Assembly: GCA_910586735.1 (NCBI GenBank)
Contig: CAJUJW010000026.1
Coordinates: forward strand, 1-34,103
Direction of reading: 5' to 3'
Source: an uncultured Oscillibacter sp.
GTDB lineage: Bacteria; Bacillota; Clostridia; Oscillospirales; Oscillospiraceae
DNA: 34,103 nucleotides
Of this stretch, positions 22,751 through 30,134 are shown in pieces (the stretch's first letter is position 1; each line of letters begins with the position of its first letter). The notes beneath the pieces are model-generated. The model did not search any database and had not been told where the DNA came from. It saw only the letters and a list, made by a program, of their open reading frames with translations. Made by a program: the position numbers and the translations under genes.

Positions 22751-23686
22751 TCAGGAAATCATCTCGCCGCCGAGAATCTGATAGCCGCTCCAGGTTCCGA
22801 ACTCCGGCCACCCGGCGGAGCAGTCATAGAAGCAGTAGGCCCCCAGGGGAGAGCGCCACTTCTCCGCGTTGAAGAAGACGGCCGGCAGGGAATACAGCTC
22901 CCCCTCGTGGTCCTCGTTGGGCGTGATGGAGAACAGGCACCCGTCCTCCCACTGATACCAGAGGCGGCTGTAGTCCTCCCCTTCCTCCGGGGCGGGGGTG
23001 CTGATGGCGGAGGCGGTGAAATAGCCCTGCTCCTTCAGCTCGTCAAAGGTCCCCGTCACCACCTCCACGCCGTGGAGCTCCCCGAAGCGCCAGGCCAGGG
23101 CGGCTTTCTCGCTCTCCGTCAAATCTCCGGGGGCCTGGGACAGGTCCAGCCCTGCCAGGGTAATGCCGTCGTTCAGCCCAGGGTCCTTCTGCCAGAGGTC
23201 GTCCAGCACCTGGAGGTACAGCCCGCAGAGATCAAACATAGTCCCGCCGCCGTTCCGCCCCCGGCCACGGGACCAGGCGGAGACGGAATACACCTCCCCC
23301 AATTGGGCCGGGAAGCTCTCCAGCACATGGCCGTTGAAGGCCACGTCCACCGCCATGCCGTCCTCCAGGACCGACGGCTCCGCCGCCTCGCCGTCCAGGG
23401 TCACGGGCACGTCCTTTACGTTCAGCCGGTAAACCCCGGTCCCGCCGTAGAGCCCTTCGTCCAGCTCCGCCAAAAGCAGATTTCCGTCCTCCGCCCCGTC
23501 CACAACGCGGCAGGTGAGGACCGTGGGCTCTTCGTCCTCCGCCAGGGAGGGCGGGACGCCCGCGGGGTCCGCCGGGGCCGCAGGGCCCTCCGTCCGGGCC
23601 GGGGACTCCGGCGTTTCCGCCGCCGGGGCGCAGGCCGTCAGCAATAGGCAGAGGGTCAGAATAAATACGCGTTTCCAGAGCTTCAT
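22751..23686 (-). CDS. Lipoprotein of unknown function, partner of the downstream lipoprotein
   Basis: A 311-aa protein with signal MKLWKRVFILTLCLLLTAC (lipobox Cys at 19), then a Pro/Glu-rich linker, then a beta-rich part with ESFPAQLGEVYSVSAW matching its neighbour, and a C-terminal part with WYQWEDGCLF and YCFYDCSAGWPEFGTWSGYQILGG. Its ribosome site GGAGGCGG is the 3' arm of a terminator-like hairpin at 23688-23730, 4 nt before the ATG, so expression may be attenuated. No enzyme motif is recognised. Confidence 0.82.
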   Translation of the reverse strand: MKLWKRVFILTLCLLLTACAPAAETPESPARTEGPAAPADPAGVPPSLAEDEEPTVLTCRVVDGAEDGNLLLAELDEGLYGGTGVYRLNVKDVPVTLDGEAAEPSVLEDGMAVDVAFNGHVLESFPAQLGEVYSVSAWSRGRGRNGGGTMFDLCGLYLQVLDDLWQKDPGLNDGITLAGLDLSQAPGDLTESEKAALAWRFGELHGVEVVTGTFDELKEQGYFTASAISTPAPEEGEDYSRLWYQWEDGCLFSITPNEDHEGELYSLPAVFFNAEKWRSPLGAYCFYDCSAGWPEFGTWSGYQILGGEMIS

Positions 23687-23687
23687 A

Positions 23688-23730
23688 AAACCGCCTCCTT
23701 TTCCCGTTTAGACGGAAAGGGAGGCGGTTT
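23688..23730 (-). terminator. Terminator-like hairpin carrying the next gene's ribosome site
   Basis: Plus-strand arms AAACCGCCTCC (23688-23698) and GGAGGCGGTTT (23720-23730), extended inward by TTTCC/GGAAA-type pairs. Read on the minus strand it ends the DUF3021 transcript with TTTT. That arm's GGAGGCGG is the Shine-Dalgarno of the lipoprotein starting at 23686. Confidence 0.75.
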
Positions 23731-23740
23731 GGTTCCAGGG

Positions 23741-24568
23741 TTATTCCCTTTTTTTCAGCCGCCGCAAAACCACGCCCAGCAGCCCCCCCGCCAGGGCGGC
23801 GGCTCCCGCCGTCCACGCCTGAAACAGGGCCGTGTAGTTGTAAAGCCAAAACACGCAGGGCAGGGTCAGCGCCCCGCACGCCGCCGGGTAGAGAAGCCAC
23901 CAGCGGCGGAGCCGGGTTCCCAGAGGACAGGCGCTGAAAAAGCAGAACAGCGGCAGGACCAGGAAGGGGTAAAAAATTCCCGTCAGCACCGGGAAATCCC
24001 GGGCGTCCGCCAGCCGCAGGCCCGGGGGCAGCAGCAGCTCCACCGCCGCCGCCAGAAGAAGGTACGGGGCCAGGGTTTTCCAGGGCGGGTCCGCCCCCTC
24101 CAGGCCGGAGGATTTCCGAATGGCCCACACGTCGGACTGCCACTCCAGAAAGCGGACGGACCATTTCAGCACGTACAGCAACAGCAGTACCCCCAGGAGG
24201 CACAGCCAGCTCTCCCGGATGGGGAACCACCGGCACCGCCACCCCGCCAGGGAGAACACCGCCGCCGTCCCCAGAAAATGGGCCCCGGACCAGAGGAGGG
24301 TCCGCCGCTCCAGCAGAAAGGGGACCTCCGTGGTCCACAACGCCGCCCCCAGGAGGCCGGACCAGAAAAACTGCGCCAGGGCCGCTGTGACGGGGCTGCC
24401 GTAAGCCTCCGCCATGGCCTGGGACACCACCAGCAGGTTCCCGCCCTCCGGCCTGGGAATGGAAAAGGCGTTTCCCAGGACGAACACCAGATACACCAGG
24501 GCGATCCCCCAGGGGAAGCCCTCCCGCGCCCGGCGGAAGAACTCCCGCCGAACCTCCCTTCCGCTCAT
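23741..24568 (-). CDS. DUF3021-type integral membrane protein
   Basis: A 275-aa polytopic protein with about eight hydrophobic segments. The N-terminal part (EVRREFFRRAREGFPWGIALVYLVFVLG... SPVTAALAQFFWSGLLGAALW... FLGTAAVFSLAGW) fits DUF3021, which is typically about 130-150 aa and paired with a LytTR gene. Here an extra C-terminal membrane region nearly doubles its length. Its ATG overlaps the LytTR stop (ATGA), so the pair is translationally coupled. In such pairs the membrane protein usually modulates the LytTR regulator; that role is inferred here. Confidence 0.8.
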   Translation of the reverse strand: MSGREVRREFFRRAREGFPWGIALVYLVFVLGNAFSIPRPEGGNLLVVSQAMAEAYGSPVTAALAQFFWSGLLGAALWTTEVPFLLERRTLLWSGAHFLGTAAVFSLAGWRCRWFPIRESWLCLLGVLLLLYVLKWSVRFLEWQSDVWAIRKSSGLEGADPPWKTLAPYLLLAAAVELLLPPGLRLADARDFPVLTGIFYPFLVLPLFCFFSACPLGTRLRRWWLLYPAACGALTLPCVFWLYNYTALFQAWTAGAAALAGGLLGVVLRRLKKRE

Positions 24569-25002
24569 ATGCCCAGCACCTCCTTGATCTTCTTCACGTA
24601 CCGCCGGGAGACGTAAGTGACCACGCCCCCCTCCAGCGTCACCCGGATGGTCCCGGACAGGCTCAGGTCCAGGGCCGTCACCCGCTTCCAGTTGACAATC
24701 TCCGAGTGGGACACCCGGACGAAGGCCCGCCGGTCCAGCCGCGCCTCCAGCTCGTACAGCCGGAGGCGCACGGTGTAAACCTCCCCGCCCAGGACCTGGG
24801 CCCGGACCTCCTTGTCCTCGCCGTAGAACCGCAGGACGGCCTCCGGCTCCAGGGGGACGGCCCGGCCCTCCCGAAAGCCCGTCAGCCGCTCGGGCTCCTC
24901 CAGCCGGGCCAGCAGGGCCCGCAGCTCCTCCGTCTCACCCGGGGACAGCACCTTCACCAGCAGTTCCTCCAGCGCCGGGTCCAGGGTCACGTCAATCTTC
25001 AC
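24565..25002 (-). CDS. LytTR-family DNA-binding regulator
   Basis: A 145-aa protein without a receiver domain. The LytTR domain (about 45-145) is recognisable from AVPLEPEAVLRFYGEDKEVRAQ, YTVRLRLYELEARL, FVRVSHSEIVNWKRV and TYVSRRYVKKIKEVLG. GTG 25002 is chosen because GAGGAGGGGAAG precedes it. A longer frame from TTG 25098 would add about 32 Gly/Pro-rich residues and places that TTG just after GGGGAGGCG in the preceding hairpin, so it cannot be fully excluded. It is coupled by ATGA to the DUF3021 gene, forming a LytTR/DUF3021 pair probably acting on the adjacent lipoprotein genes or on itself. Confidence 0.88.
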   Translation of the reverse strand: MKIDVTLDPALEELLVKVLSPGETEELRALLARLEEPERLTGFREGRAVPLEPEAVLRFYGEDKEVRAQVLGGEVYTVRLRLYELEARLDRRAFVRVSHSEIVNWKRVTALDLSLSGTIRVTLEGGVVTYVSRRYVKKIKEVLGI

Positions 25003-25096
25003 GGCCTTCCCCTCCTCTCTGCCCTCAGTATACCCAAAGGCGGCCCCGCCGTCCAGGGCTCTTGGACCATCGGCCCCGGAGGGGGGACGGACGGTC

Positions 25097-25129
25097 AAAA
25101 CGCCTCCCCCGCGTTTGGCAGGGGAGGCG
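25097..25129 (-). terminator. Terminator of the XRE regulator gene
   Basis: CGCCTCCCC (25101-25109) and GGGGAGGCG (25121-25129), with TTTT on the minus strand (25100-25097). It shares its core with the hairpins at 17600 and 23688. Confidence 0.8.
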
Positions 25130-25134
25130 CGGCT

Positions 25135-25356
25135 TTATTCGGGGCTTCTGGGATAGGGCTTCGGGTCGTCGGTCAGGCCCGCCAGATAGTCCATGCTGGT
25201 TTCCAGCGCCAAGGCGATGCGCCGGCACTGTTCAAAGGACATGCTTCGCTTCCCCGTTTCGATTTTGGAATAATCGCTCTGGTCAATTCCCGTCAGCATC
25301 TGCATTTTAATTTGGGAAAATCCCCGCTCTTTTCGCAGTTTCTTCAATCTGGACAT
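25135..25356 (-). CDS. Small XRE-family helix-turn-helix regulator
   Basis: A 73-aa protein, essentially one HTH_3 domain (MSRLKKLRKERGFSQIKMQM, GIDQSDYSKIETGKRSMSF, IALALETSMDYLAGLTD), of the type common in phage-like and small operon repressors. ATG 25356 has GGGTGAT at short spacing; a TTG 15 nt upstream is an alternative. It is divergent from a 42-aa ORF, and the shared interval contains two direct TTGACCTAT repeats that are good candidates for its operator. Codons are less GC-rich than those of its neighbours. Confidence 0.88.
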   Translation of the reverse strand: MSRLKKLRKERGFSQIKMQMLTGIDQSDYSKIETGKRSMSFEQCRRIALALETSMDYLAGLTDDPKPYPRSPE

Positions 25357-25383
25357 GCTATCACCCGGCAATATTATGGCAAA

Positions 25384-25420
25384 TTGACCTATTGATATTA
25401 GGGTGAATTTGACCTATACT
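25384..25420 (+). promoter_or_regulatory. Divergent promoter with two direct repeats, putative XRE operator
   Basis: TTGACCTAT at 25384-25392 and again at 25409-25417, 25 bp apart. The rightward promoter TTGATA (25392-25397), a 17-bp spacer and TATACT (25415-25420) is overlapped by both repeats at -35 and -10, a layout suited to repression. Confidence 0.6.
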
Positions 25421-25439
25421 GGGGGATGAGGTGAGTGCA

Positions 25440-25568
25440 ATGAATTCTGAAATTCCCCAGGTCCTGTATAAAAAGACCCTTGAGCAGATGGTCATGGTTT
25501 ACGTAAATTCCCTTTTGCAAAATTTTTTGAAATGGGGCTTGACAAATCGAAAATTATGTTTAAAATAA
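25440..25568 (+). CDS. 42-aa ORF divergent from the XRE regulator
   Basis: ATG 25440 is 5 nt after GAGGTGAG and just downstream of the promoter at 25392-25420. The product begins MNSEIPQVLYKKTLEQMVMV and ends NRKLCLK, with a hydrophobic middle (MVMVYVNSLLQNFLKW) that could be amphipathic or membrane-associated. Codons are AT-rich. Its last codons overlap the psuK promoter. It is not recognised; it could be a repressor-controlled small protein or toxin-like peptide, or a chance frame. Confidence 0.45.
   Translation: MNSEIPQVLYKKTLEQMVMVYVNSLLQNFLKWGLTNRKLCLK
25539..25566 (+). promoter_or_regulatory. Promoter of psuK-psuG
   Basis: TTGACA (25539-25544), a 16-bp spacer and TAAAAT (25561-25566), inside the end of the 42-aa ORF. 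Confidence 0.65.
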
Positions 25569-25613
25569 GCAATAGATTAAGAAGCTAAAGAATTGTTTAT
25601 ACGGAGGTGGACC

Positions 25614-26696
25614 ATGACCAAGCGGGAGCGGCAGCTTTTGAACTGGATTGAGGAAAACCCCCTCATCTCCCAGAAGGAGCTGGCGGACAAGGCGGGGATT
25701 ACCCGGTCCTCCGTCGCCGTGCATATCTCCAACCTGATGAAAAAAGGCTACATCACCGGCAAGGGCTACATTGTCCAGACCGCCCCCTATGTCACCGTCG
25801 TGGGAGGCGTGAACGTGGACATCGGGGGCCGCCCGGCGGCGGCGCTGGTGGCCCGGGACTCCAACCCCGGCACGGTCCACTCGTCTCTTGGGGGCGTGGG
25901 GCGGAACATCGCCCACAACATGGCCCTGCTGGGCCTGGACACGCGGCTGCTGACCGCCTTCGGGGACGACCTCAACGCCCAGAAGCTGGCCGCCAGCTGC
26001 GGGGAGCTTGGCATCGACATCTCCCAGTCCCCCGTCATTCCCGGCGGGCGGACCTCCACCTATCTCTTCATCAACGACGAGCGGGGGGACATGGCCCTGG
26101 CCGTCAGCGACATGGAGATTTACCGGCACCTGACCCCCCAGGCCCTGGCCCAGCGGCACAAGCTTCTGGACGCCAGCCAGGTGGTGGTCATCGACACCAA
26201 CATCCCCGAGGAGAGCATCGCCTGGCTGGCGGAGAACTGCGCCGCCCCCCTCTTCGCCGACCCGGTGTCCACCGCCAAGGCCGTGAAATTAAAGCCTGTC
26301 CTGGGCAAGCTCCACACCCTGAAGCCCAACCGCCTGGAGGCGGAGCTCCTCTCCGGCGTGCCCATCACCGGCGAGGCCAGCCTGAACAAAGCCGCCGACG
26401 CCCTTTTGGAAACCGGCCTGCGCCGGGTGTTCATCTCCCTGGGGGCGGAGGGCGTGTTCGCCGCGGACCGCAGCGGCCGGGTGCAGCTGCCCTGTCTCCC
26501 GGCGGAGCTGGTAAACGCCACCGGCTGCGGGGACGCCTTCATGGCCGCCATCGCCTGGGCCTATCTCCGGGGCACGGATTTGGCGGACACCGCCCGGGCG
26601 GGCCTGGCCGCCTCCTCCATCGCCATGGAGAGCAGGGAGACTATTAACCCCGCCATGAGCGAGGAGGCCCTGGAAAGCCGCCTGATCAACCCTTGA
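25614..26696 (+). CDS. psuK: Pseudouridine kinase with N-terminal winged helix
   Basis: A 360-aa PfkB-family kinase, expected to phosphorylate pseudouridine to its 5'-phosphate. Residues 1-55 form a winged helix (RERQLLNWIEENPLISQKELADKAGITRSSVAVHISNLMKKGYI). The kinase follows, with VVGGVNVDIGG (PfkB start) and NATGCGDAFMAAIAWAY (the anion hole and catalytic Asp of PfkB signature 2, usually DTxGAGD). ATG 25614 has CGGAGGTGG upstream. The attached DNA-binding domain suggests autoregulation by substrate. psuG follows 37 bp later, which secures the substrate over other PfkB sugars. Confidence 0.93.
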   Translation: MTKRERQLLNWIEENPLISQKELADKAGITRSSVAVHISNLMKKGYITGKGYIVQTAPYVTVVGGVNVDIGGRPAAALVARDSNPGTVHSSLGGVGRNIAHNMALLGLDTRLLTAFGDDLNAQKLAASCGELGIDISQSPVIPGGRTSTYLFINDERGDMALAVSDMEIYRHLTPQALAQRHKLLDASQVVVIDTNIPEESIAWLAENCAAPLFADPVSTAKAVKLKPVLGKLHTLKPNRLEAELLSGVPITGEASLNKAADALLETGLRRVFISLGAEGVFAADRSGRVQLPCLPAELVNATGCGDAFMAAIAWAYLRGTDLADTARAGLAASSIAMESRETINPAMSEEALESRLINP

Positions 26697-26733
26697 TCCA
26701 TCTCAAATTCATATATTTTTGGAGGTCAGCATC

Positions 26734-27663
26734 ATGAACATGAACAAGTATCTGGACGTCGCCCCCGAAGTCAAGGAAGCCCTGGAAGCCGGAAAGCCGG
26801 TGGTGGCCCTGGAATCCACCATCATCTCCCACGGCATGCCCTATCCCCAGAATGTTGAGACCGCCCTGAAGGTGGAGGCCATCATCCGGGAGAACGGGGC
26901 CGTCCCCGCCACCATCGCCGTCCTGGGCGGCCGCCTGAAGGCGGGACTCTCTCCCGAGGAGATTGACTATCTCGGCAAGACCGGCGCGGGCGTGGCCAAG
27001 GCCAGCCGCCGGGATCTCCCCATCCTGGTGGCCCAGGGACGGGACGGAGCCACCACCGTCACCACCACCATGATCATCGCCCACATGGCGGGCATCCAGG
27101 TCTTCGCCACCGGCGGCATCGGCGGCGTCCACCGGGGGGCTGAGACCACCATGGACATCTCCGCCGACCTGGAGGAGCTGGCCCGGACCCCCGTCATGGT
27201 GGTCTGCGCCGGGGCCAAGTCCATCCTGGACCTGGGGCTGACCCTGGAGTACCTGGAGACCCACGGCGTGCCCGTCATCGGCTACGGCACCGAGGAGCTC
27301 CCCGCCTTCTACACCCGGAAGTCCGGCTTCGGCGTGGACTACCGCATCGACACCCCCGCCGATCTGGCGAAGTCCTTCTATGTGAAGCAGGACATGGGCC
27401 TGGTGGGCGGCATGCTGGTGGCGAACCCCATCCCGGAGGAGTACTCCATGGACGCGGACGTCATCGGAAAAGCCATCTCCGACGCGGTGGACGAGGCGAA
27501 GGTCAAGGGCATCCACGGCAAGGAAACCACCCCCTTCCTGCTGGCGAAGATCAAGGAGCTCACCGGCGGCAGCTCCCTGGACAGCAACATTCAGCTGGTG
27601 TACAACAACGCTAAGCTCGCCGCCAAGACGGCGGTGGAGCTGGCGGGACTTGCCAAGAACTAA
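26734..27663 (+). CDS. psuG: Pseudouridine-5'-phosphate glycosidase
   Basis: A 309-aa enzyme that cleaves pseudouridine 5'-phosphate to uracil and ribose 5-phosphate, breaking the C-C glycosidic bond. Family marks are VALESTIISHGMPYPQNVETA, TIAVLGGRLKAGLS, SRRDLPILVAQGRDGATTVTTTM and FATGGIGGVHRGAETTMDISADL, with the catalytic Lys in the SRRD/K region and metal-binding Asp in the latter. ATG 26734 follows GGAGGTCAGC. It is the last gene of psuK-psuG, with a terminator at 27676. No pseudouridine transporter is adjacent. Confidence 0.97.
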   Translation: MNMNKYLDVAPEVKEALEAGKPVVALESTIISHGMPYPQNVETALKVEAIIRENGAVPATIAVLGGRLKAGLSPEEIDYLGKTGAGVAKASRRDLPILVAQGRDGATTVTTTMIIAHMAGIQVFATGGIGGVHRGAETTMDISADLEELARTPVMVVCAGAKSILDLGLTLEYLETHGVPVIGYGTEELPAFYTRKSGFGVDYRIDTPADLAKSFYVKQDMGLVGGMLVANPIPEEYSMDADVIGKAISDAVDEAKVKGIHGKETTPFLLAKIKELTGGSSLDSNIQLVYNNAKLAAKTAVELAGLAKN

Positions 27664-27675
27664 GACCTGTGCTAC

Positions 27676-27710
27676 AATGGACCGGCTGGGAATCCAGCCG
27701 GTCCATTTTT
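27676..27710 (+). terminator. Terminator of psuK-psuG
   Basis: AATGGACCGGCTGG (27676-27689) and CCAGCCGGTCCATT (27694-27707), a perfect 14-bp stem with loop GAAT, then T5. Confidence 0.95.
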
Positions 27711-27734
27711 CCCGCTCCGAAATGAGGTGTACAT

Positions 27735-28124
27735 ATGAAGACCGCCCTTCTCTCCGCCGGGTCGCGGGAAAAATTTCTGTATCTGCCGGAGGCCCATAAC
27801 GACTTTATCTGGGCCGTCGTGGGCTCCCCCTGGGGCCTCCTGGCCATTTGGCTGGTGCTTATCAATGTCATCACCTTCTTCGTCTTCGGCCTGGACAAGT
27901 GGAAGGCCAAGCGGAAGGAGAAAAACGAGAAGGTCCGCCGGGTGCCGGAGAAGACCCTGCTCATCCTGTCCGCCCTGGGGGGCAGCGTGGGGGCTCTGCT
28001 TGCCATGTGGGCCTTCCGCCACAAGACCCTCCACAGGGCGTTCAAGTTCGGCGTGCCCCTGATTTTGATTCTGCAAACCGTCATCCCCTTCGGCCTCTGG
28101 CTGTACTTCGCCGTCATTCGGTAA
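27735..28124 (+). CDS. DUF1294 membrane protein
   Basis: A 129-aa protein. The DUF1294 region begins near residue 38 (LVLINVITFFVFGLDKWKAK), then RRVPEKTLLILSALGGSVGALLAMWAFRHKTLHRAFKFGVPLILILQ; the DK-x-A and GG-x-GA-x-x-x-M-x-x-F-x-H-K-T pattern is diagnostic. There are about three membrane helices. The family is often annotated as of unknown function. ATG 27735 follows GAGGTG. It stands alone between two terminators. A short N-terminal stretch (about 1-30) precedes the family core. Confidence 0.92.
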   Translation: MKTALLSAGSREKFLYLPEAHNDFIWAVVGSPWGLLAIWLVLINVITFFVFGLDKWKAKRKEKNEKVRRVPEKTLLILSALGGSVGALLAMWAFRHKTLHRAFKFGVPLILILQTVIPFGLWLYFAVIR

Positions 28125-28153
28125 TCCAAAAGGACAACGTTTGCGTACCGGTG

Positions 28154-28173
28154 GGCGGAATGCCCGCCTTTTC
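28154..28173 (+). terminator. Terminator of the DUF1294 gene
   Basis: GGCGG (28154-28158) and CCGCC (28164-28168) with flanking G/C, then TTTTCT. A 12-bp palindrome AAACCCGGGTTT follows at 28192-28203, of unknown role. Confidence 0.65.
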
Positions 28174-28249
28174 TCTCCGGCAAAACGCCTAAAACCCGGG
28201 TTTCTATTTGTCAATCCCGCCGAAAAGACGCTTTTTAAGACGGAAAACG

Positions 28250-28278
28250 TTGACAATGCTTCCCGGGCTGTCTATAAT
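28250..28278 (+). promoter_or_regulatory. Promoter of the first MgtC/SapB gene, with a long leader
   Basis: TTGACA (28250-28255), a 17-bp spacer and TATAAT (28273-28278). It precedes a leader of about 140 nt (to 28422). The leader contains GACCGG...CCGGTC followed by T5 near 28330, which could act as an attenuator, and AGCGG/CCGCT near 28353. No known Mg2+ riboswitch core was recognised. Confidence 0.8.
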
Positions 28279-28422
28279 AATTAACAACTCAGCGACCGGG
28301 GCGGCTGGCGCATCGCAAACGTTTCCGGTCTTTTTGAACAGGTGATGGAAGAAGCGGTTTCCGCCGCTCCTTCCCTTTTCTTTGCGCCCGAAGGGGAATT
28401 TATTTGGAGAGGAGCGAGTCCA

Positions 28423-29148
28423 GTGCTGCACCAATTGGATTACTTGCGGGAGATCAACACGGCCTCGGTGCTGCTGCGGCTGACCCTGGCCATGTTCTGC
28501 GGCGGCATGATCGGCTTGGAGCGGGCCAGGAAGCACCGCCCGGCGGGCTTTCGTACATACATGCTGGTGTGCATGGGGGCGGCGCTGACCATGCTGCTGA
28601 GCCAGTATGAATACCACATGCTGAACACCGTCTGGGCGGCGCGGGCTGCGGAGACCGGCATCCGCACGGACGTGAGCCGCTTCGGCGCCCAGGTCATCAA
28701 CGGCATCGGCTTCCTGGGCGCGGGCACCATCCTGGTCACGGGCCACCAGAAGGTGAAGGGCCTGACCACGGCGGCGGGCCTCTGGGCCTCGGCCTGCATG
28801 GGCCTGGCCGTGGGGGCGGGGTTCTACGAGTGCGTGGGGCTGGCCTTTGTGCTGATCTTCGTGGCGGTCCACCTCCTGCCGGCGGTGGAGCTGTACGTAG
28901 TGGAAAACGCAAAGAACATGAACATCTATGTGGAGTTCCAGTCCCTGGACAACGTGGCGGAAATCATCGGGCGCATCAAGGCCAAGGACGTGACCATCTA
29001 CGAGGTGGAGCTGGACCACGGAAAGCAGGACCCCTCCCAGCACCCCAGCGCCGTCTTCTCCCTGCAAATGAACCGCCCCGGCACCCACGCCAAGATTCTG
29101 GCCTCCATCTCCGAGCTGGAGGACGTATTCGTAGTCCACGACATCTGA
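28423..29148 (+). CDS. MgtC/SapB family membrane protein, copy 1
   Basis: A 241-aa protein with about four or five N-terminal helices and a C-terminal soluble ACT-like domain (KNMNIYVEFQSLDNVAEIIGRIKAKDV). The MgtC signature is LAMFCGGMIGLERARKHRPAGFRTYMLVCMGAA, then VINGIGFLGAGTILVTGHQKVKGLTTAAGLWASACMGLAVG. Start GTG 28423 is chosen by GGAGAGGAGCGAG and by alignment with the second copy's N terminus; an in-frame ATG upstream would add about 27 residues with a poor ribosome site. In Salmonella, MgtC supports growth in low Mg2+ and modulates the F1Fo ATP synthase; here the role is inferred as Mg2+-linked. Confidence 0.94.
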   Translation: MLHQLDYLREINTASVLLRLTLAMFCGGMIGLERARKHRPAGFRTYMLVCMGAALTMLLSQYEYHMLNTVWAARAAETGIRTDVSRFGAQVINGIGFLGAGTILVTGHQKVKGLTTAAGLWASACMGLAVGAGFYECVGLAFVLIFVAVHLLPAVELYVVENAKNMNIYVEFQSLDNVAEIIGRIKAKDVTIYEVELDHGKQDPSQHPSAVFSLQMNRPGTHAKILASISELEDVFVVHDI

Positions 29149-29194
29149 CTTCTTTTCTCTAGAGCCTCAGAGCCACTTGTGGCAAAGAAGCAAA

Positions 29195-29283
29195 AGAGCG
29201 TTAGGTCTGCTCTGACAGTCTGGTGATTGACCAGGCCGAAGCGGCGGCAACCTAGATTTCCGGTGTTTGAGTTTTTAGGAGGG
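29195..29283 (+). promoter_or_regulatory. Pseudoknot-like leader before the second MgtC gene
   Basis: AGAGC (29195-29199) pairs with GCTCT (29209-29213); its loop TTAGGT (29201-29206) pairs with ACCTAG (29250-29255). Two hairpins lie between: CTGGT/ACCAG (29220-29234) and GCCG/CGGC (29235-29248). The ribosome site TTAGGAGGG (29275-29283) also begins with TTAGG, so the ACCTA strand can pair with either. It looks like a translational switch. It matches no riboswitch class I recognise. Confidence 0.5.
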
Positions 29284-29290
29284 ATATTGA

Positions 29291-29983
29291 ATGCTGACTC
29301 TCTTTGACGGGCTGCGGGACGTGACCTTCTGGTCCGTGGCCCTGCGGATGGTGCTGGCGGTGCTCTGCGGCGGCGTCATCGGCATCGAGCGGGAGTACAA
29401 GCGCCGTCCGGCGGGCTTCCGCACCCATATTCTCATCTGCCTGGGGGCGGCCATGACCACGCTGACCAGCCAGTACCTGTACCTGGTCATGGGCCAGTAC
29501 ACCGACATGGCCCGTCTGGGGGCCCAGGTGGTGGCGGGCATCGGCTTCATCGGCGCGGGCACCATCATCGTCACCCGCCGCCAGCGGGTGAAGGGCCTGA
29601 CCACGGCGGCGGGTCTCTGGGCGGCCGCCATCATCGGCCTGGCCCTGGGCGGCGGCTTCTACGAGGGGGGCCTTTTCGCCACGGCCCTGATTATGGTGGC
29701 CGAGCTGCTCTTCTCCCGAGTGGAGTACCAGATGTTGAAAAACGCCCCGGAGGTCAACCTGTACATTGAGTACGGCGACAACAAAACCATGGACCGGCTC
29801 CTCCAGGAGTTCCGGGAGCGGGGGCTGAAAATCCTGAACATGGGCATCATCCACTCCAAGTCCAACGAAAAGCACAACGCCTGCGCCATCTTCACCCTGC
29901 GGCTCCACAAGGGGCTGGACACGGACCATCTCCAGCAGGAGATCCGCGCCACCGCCGGAGTGGTCTCCGTGCGGGAGCTGTAA
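29291..29983 (+). CDS. MgtC/SapB family membrane protein, copy 2
   Basis: A 230-aa paralog of the preceding gene. The same signature is present: LAVLCGGVIGIEREYKRRPAGFRTHILICLGAA, then VVAGIGFIGAGTIIVTRRQRVKGLTTAAGLWAAAIIGLALG. The C-terminal domain (VNLYIEYGDNKTMDRLLQEF) is shorter and diverged. ATG 29291 follows TTAGGAGGG. The 142-bp gap from copy 1 holds a structured leader rather than a visible promoter or terminator, so copy 2 is probably co-transcribed but separately controlled. The tandem arrangement suggests either subunits of one complex or differently tuned copies. Confidence 0.94.
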   Translation: MLTLFDGLRDVTFWSVALRMVLAVLCGGVIGIEREYKRRPAGFRTHILICLGAAMTTLTSQYLYLVMGQYTDMARLGAQVVAGIGFIGAGTIIVTRRQRVKGLTTAAGLWAAAIIGLALGGGFYEGGLFATALIMVAELLFSRVEYQMLKNAPEVNLYIEYGDNKTMDRLLQEFRERGLKILNMGIIHSKSNEKHNACAIFTLRLHKGLDTDHLQQEIRATAGVVSVREL

Positions 29984-30016
29984 GAGGCCGGGGGACCAAT
30001 AGAGAACGAAATCTGC

Positions 30017-30047
30017 GAGAGGGGCTCCTGGAGGGCCCCTCTCCTTA
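30017..30047 (+). terminator. Weak terminator after the second MgtC gene
   Basis: GAGAGGGG (30017-30024) and CCCCTCTC (30036-30043) form an 8-bp stem with an 11-nt loop, followed by CTTATT. Confidence 0.55.
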
Positions 30048-30134
30048 TTCAATTGCCCCGCCTGGGCGGACATTTTTGTCTGCGTGCAGAGAATATTCGT
30101 CCCCGGGCTGTGGACATTTTGTGAAAAAGCACGA

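Noticed and set aside
28280..28422. Sigma-54 (-24/-12) promoter near TGGCGCATCGC before the first MgtC gene
   Set aside because: The GG and GC spacing does not fit, and a near-consensus sigma-A promoter already lies upstream. No convincing -24/-12 site was seen in other intergenic regions either.
29149..29290. M-box (ykoK) Mg2+ riboswitch before the second MgtC gene
   Set aside because: GTTAGGT occurs, but the following GAGGCTCC and the rest of the M-box core do not.
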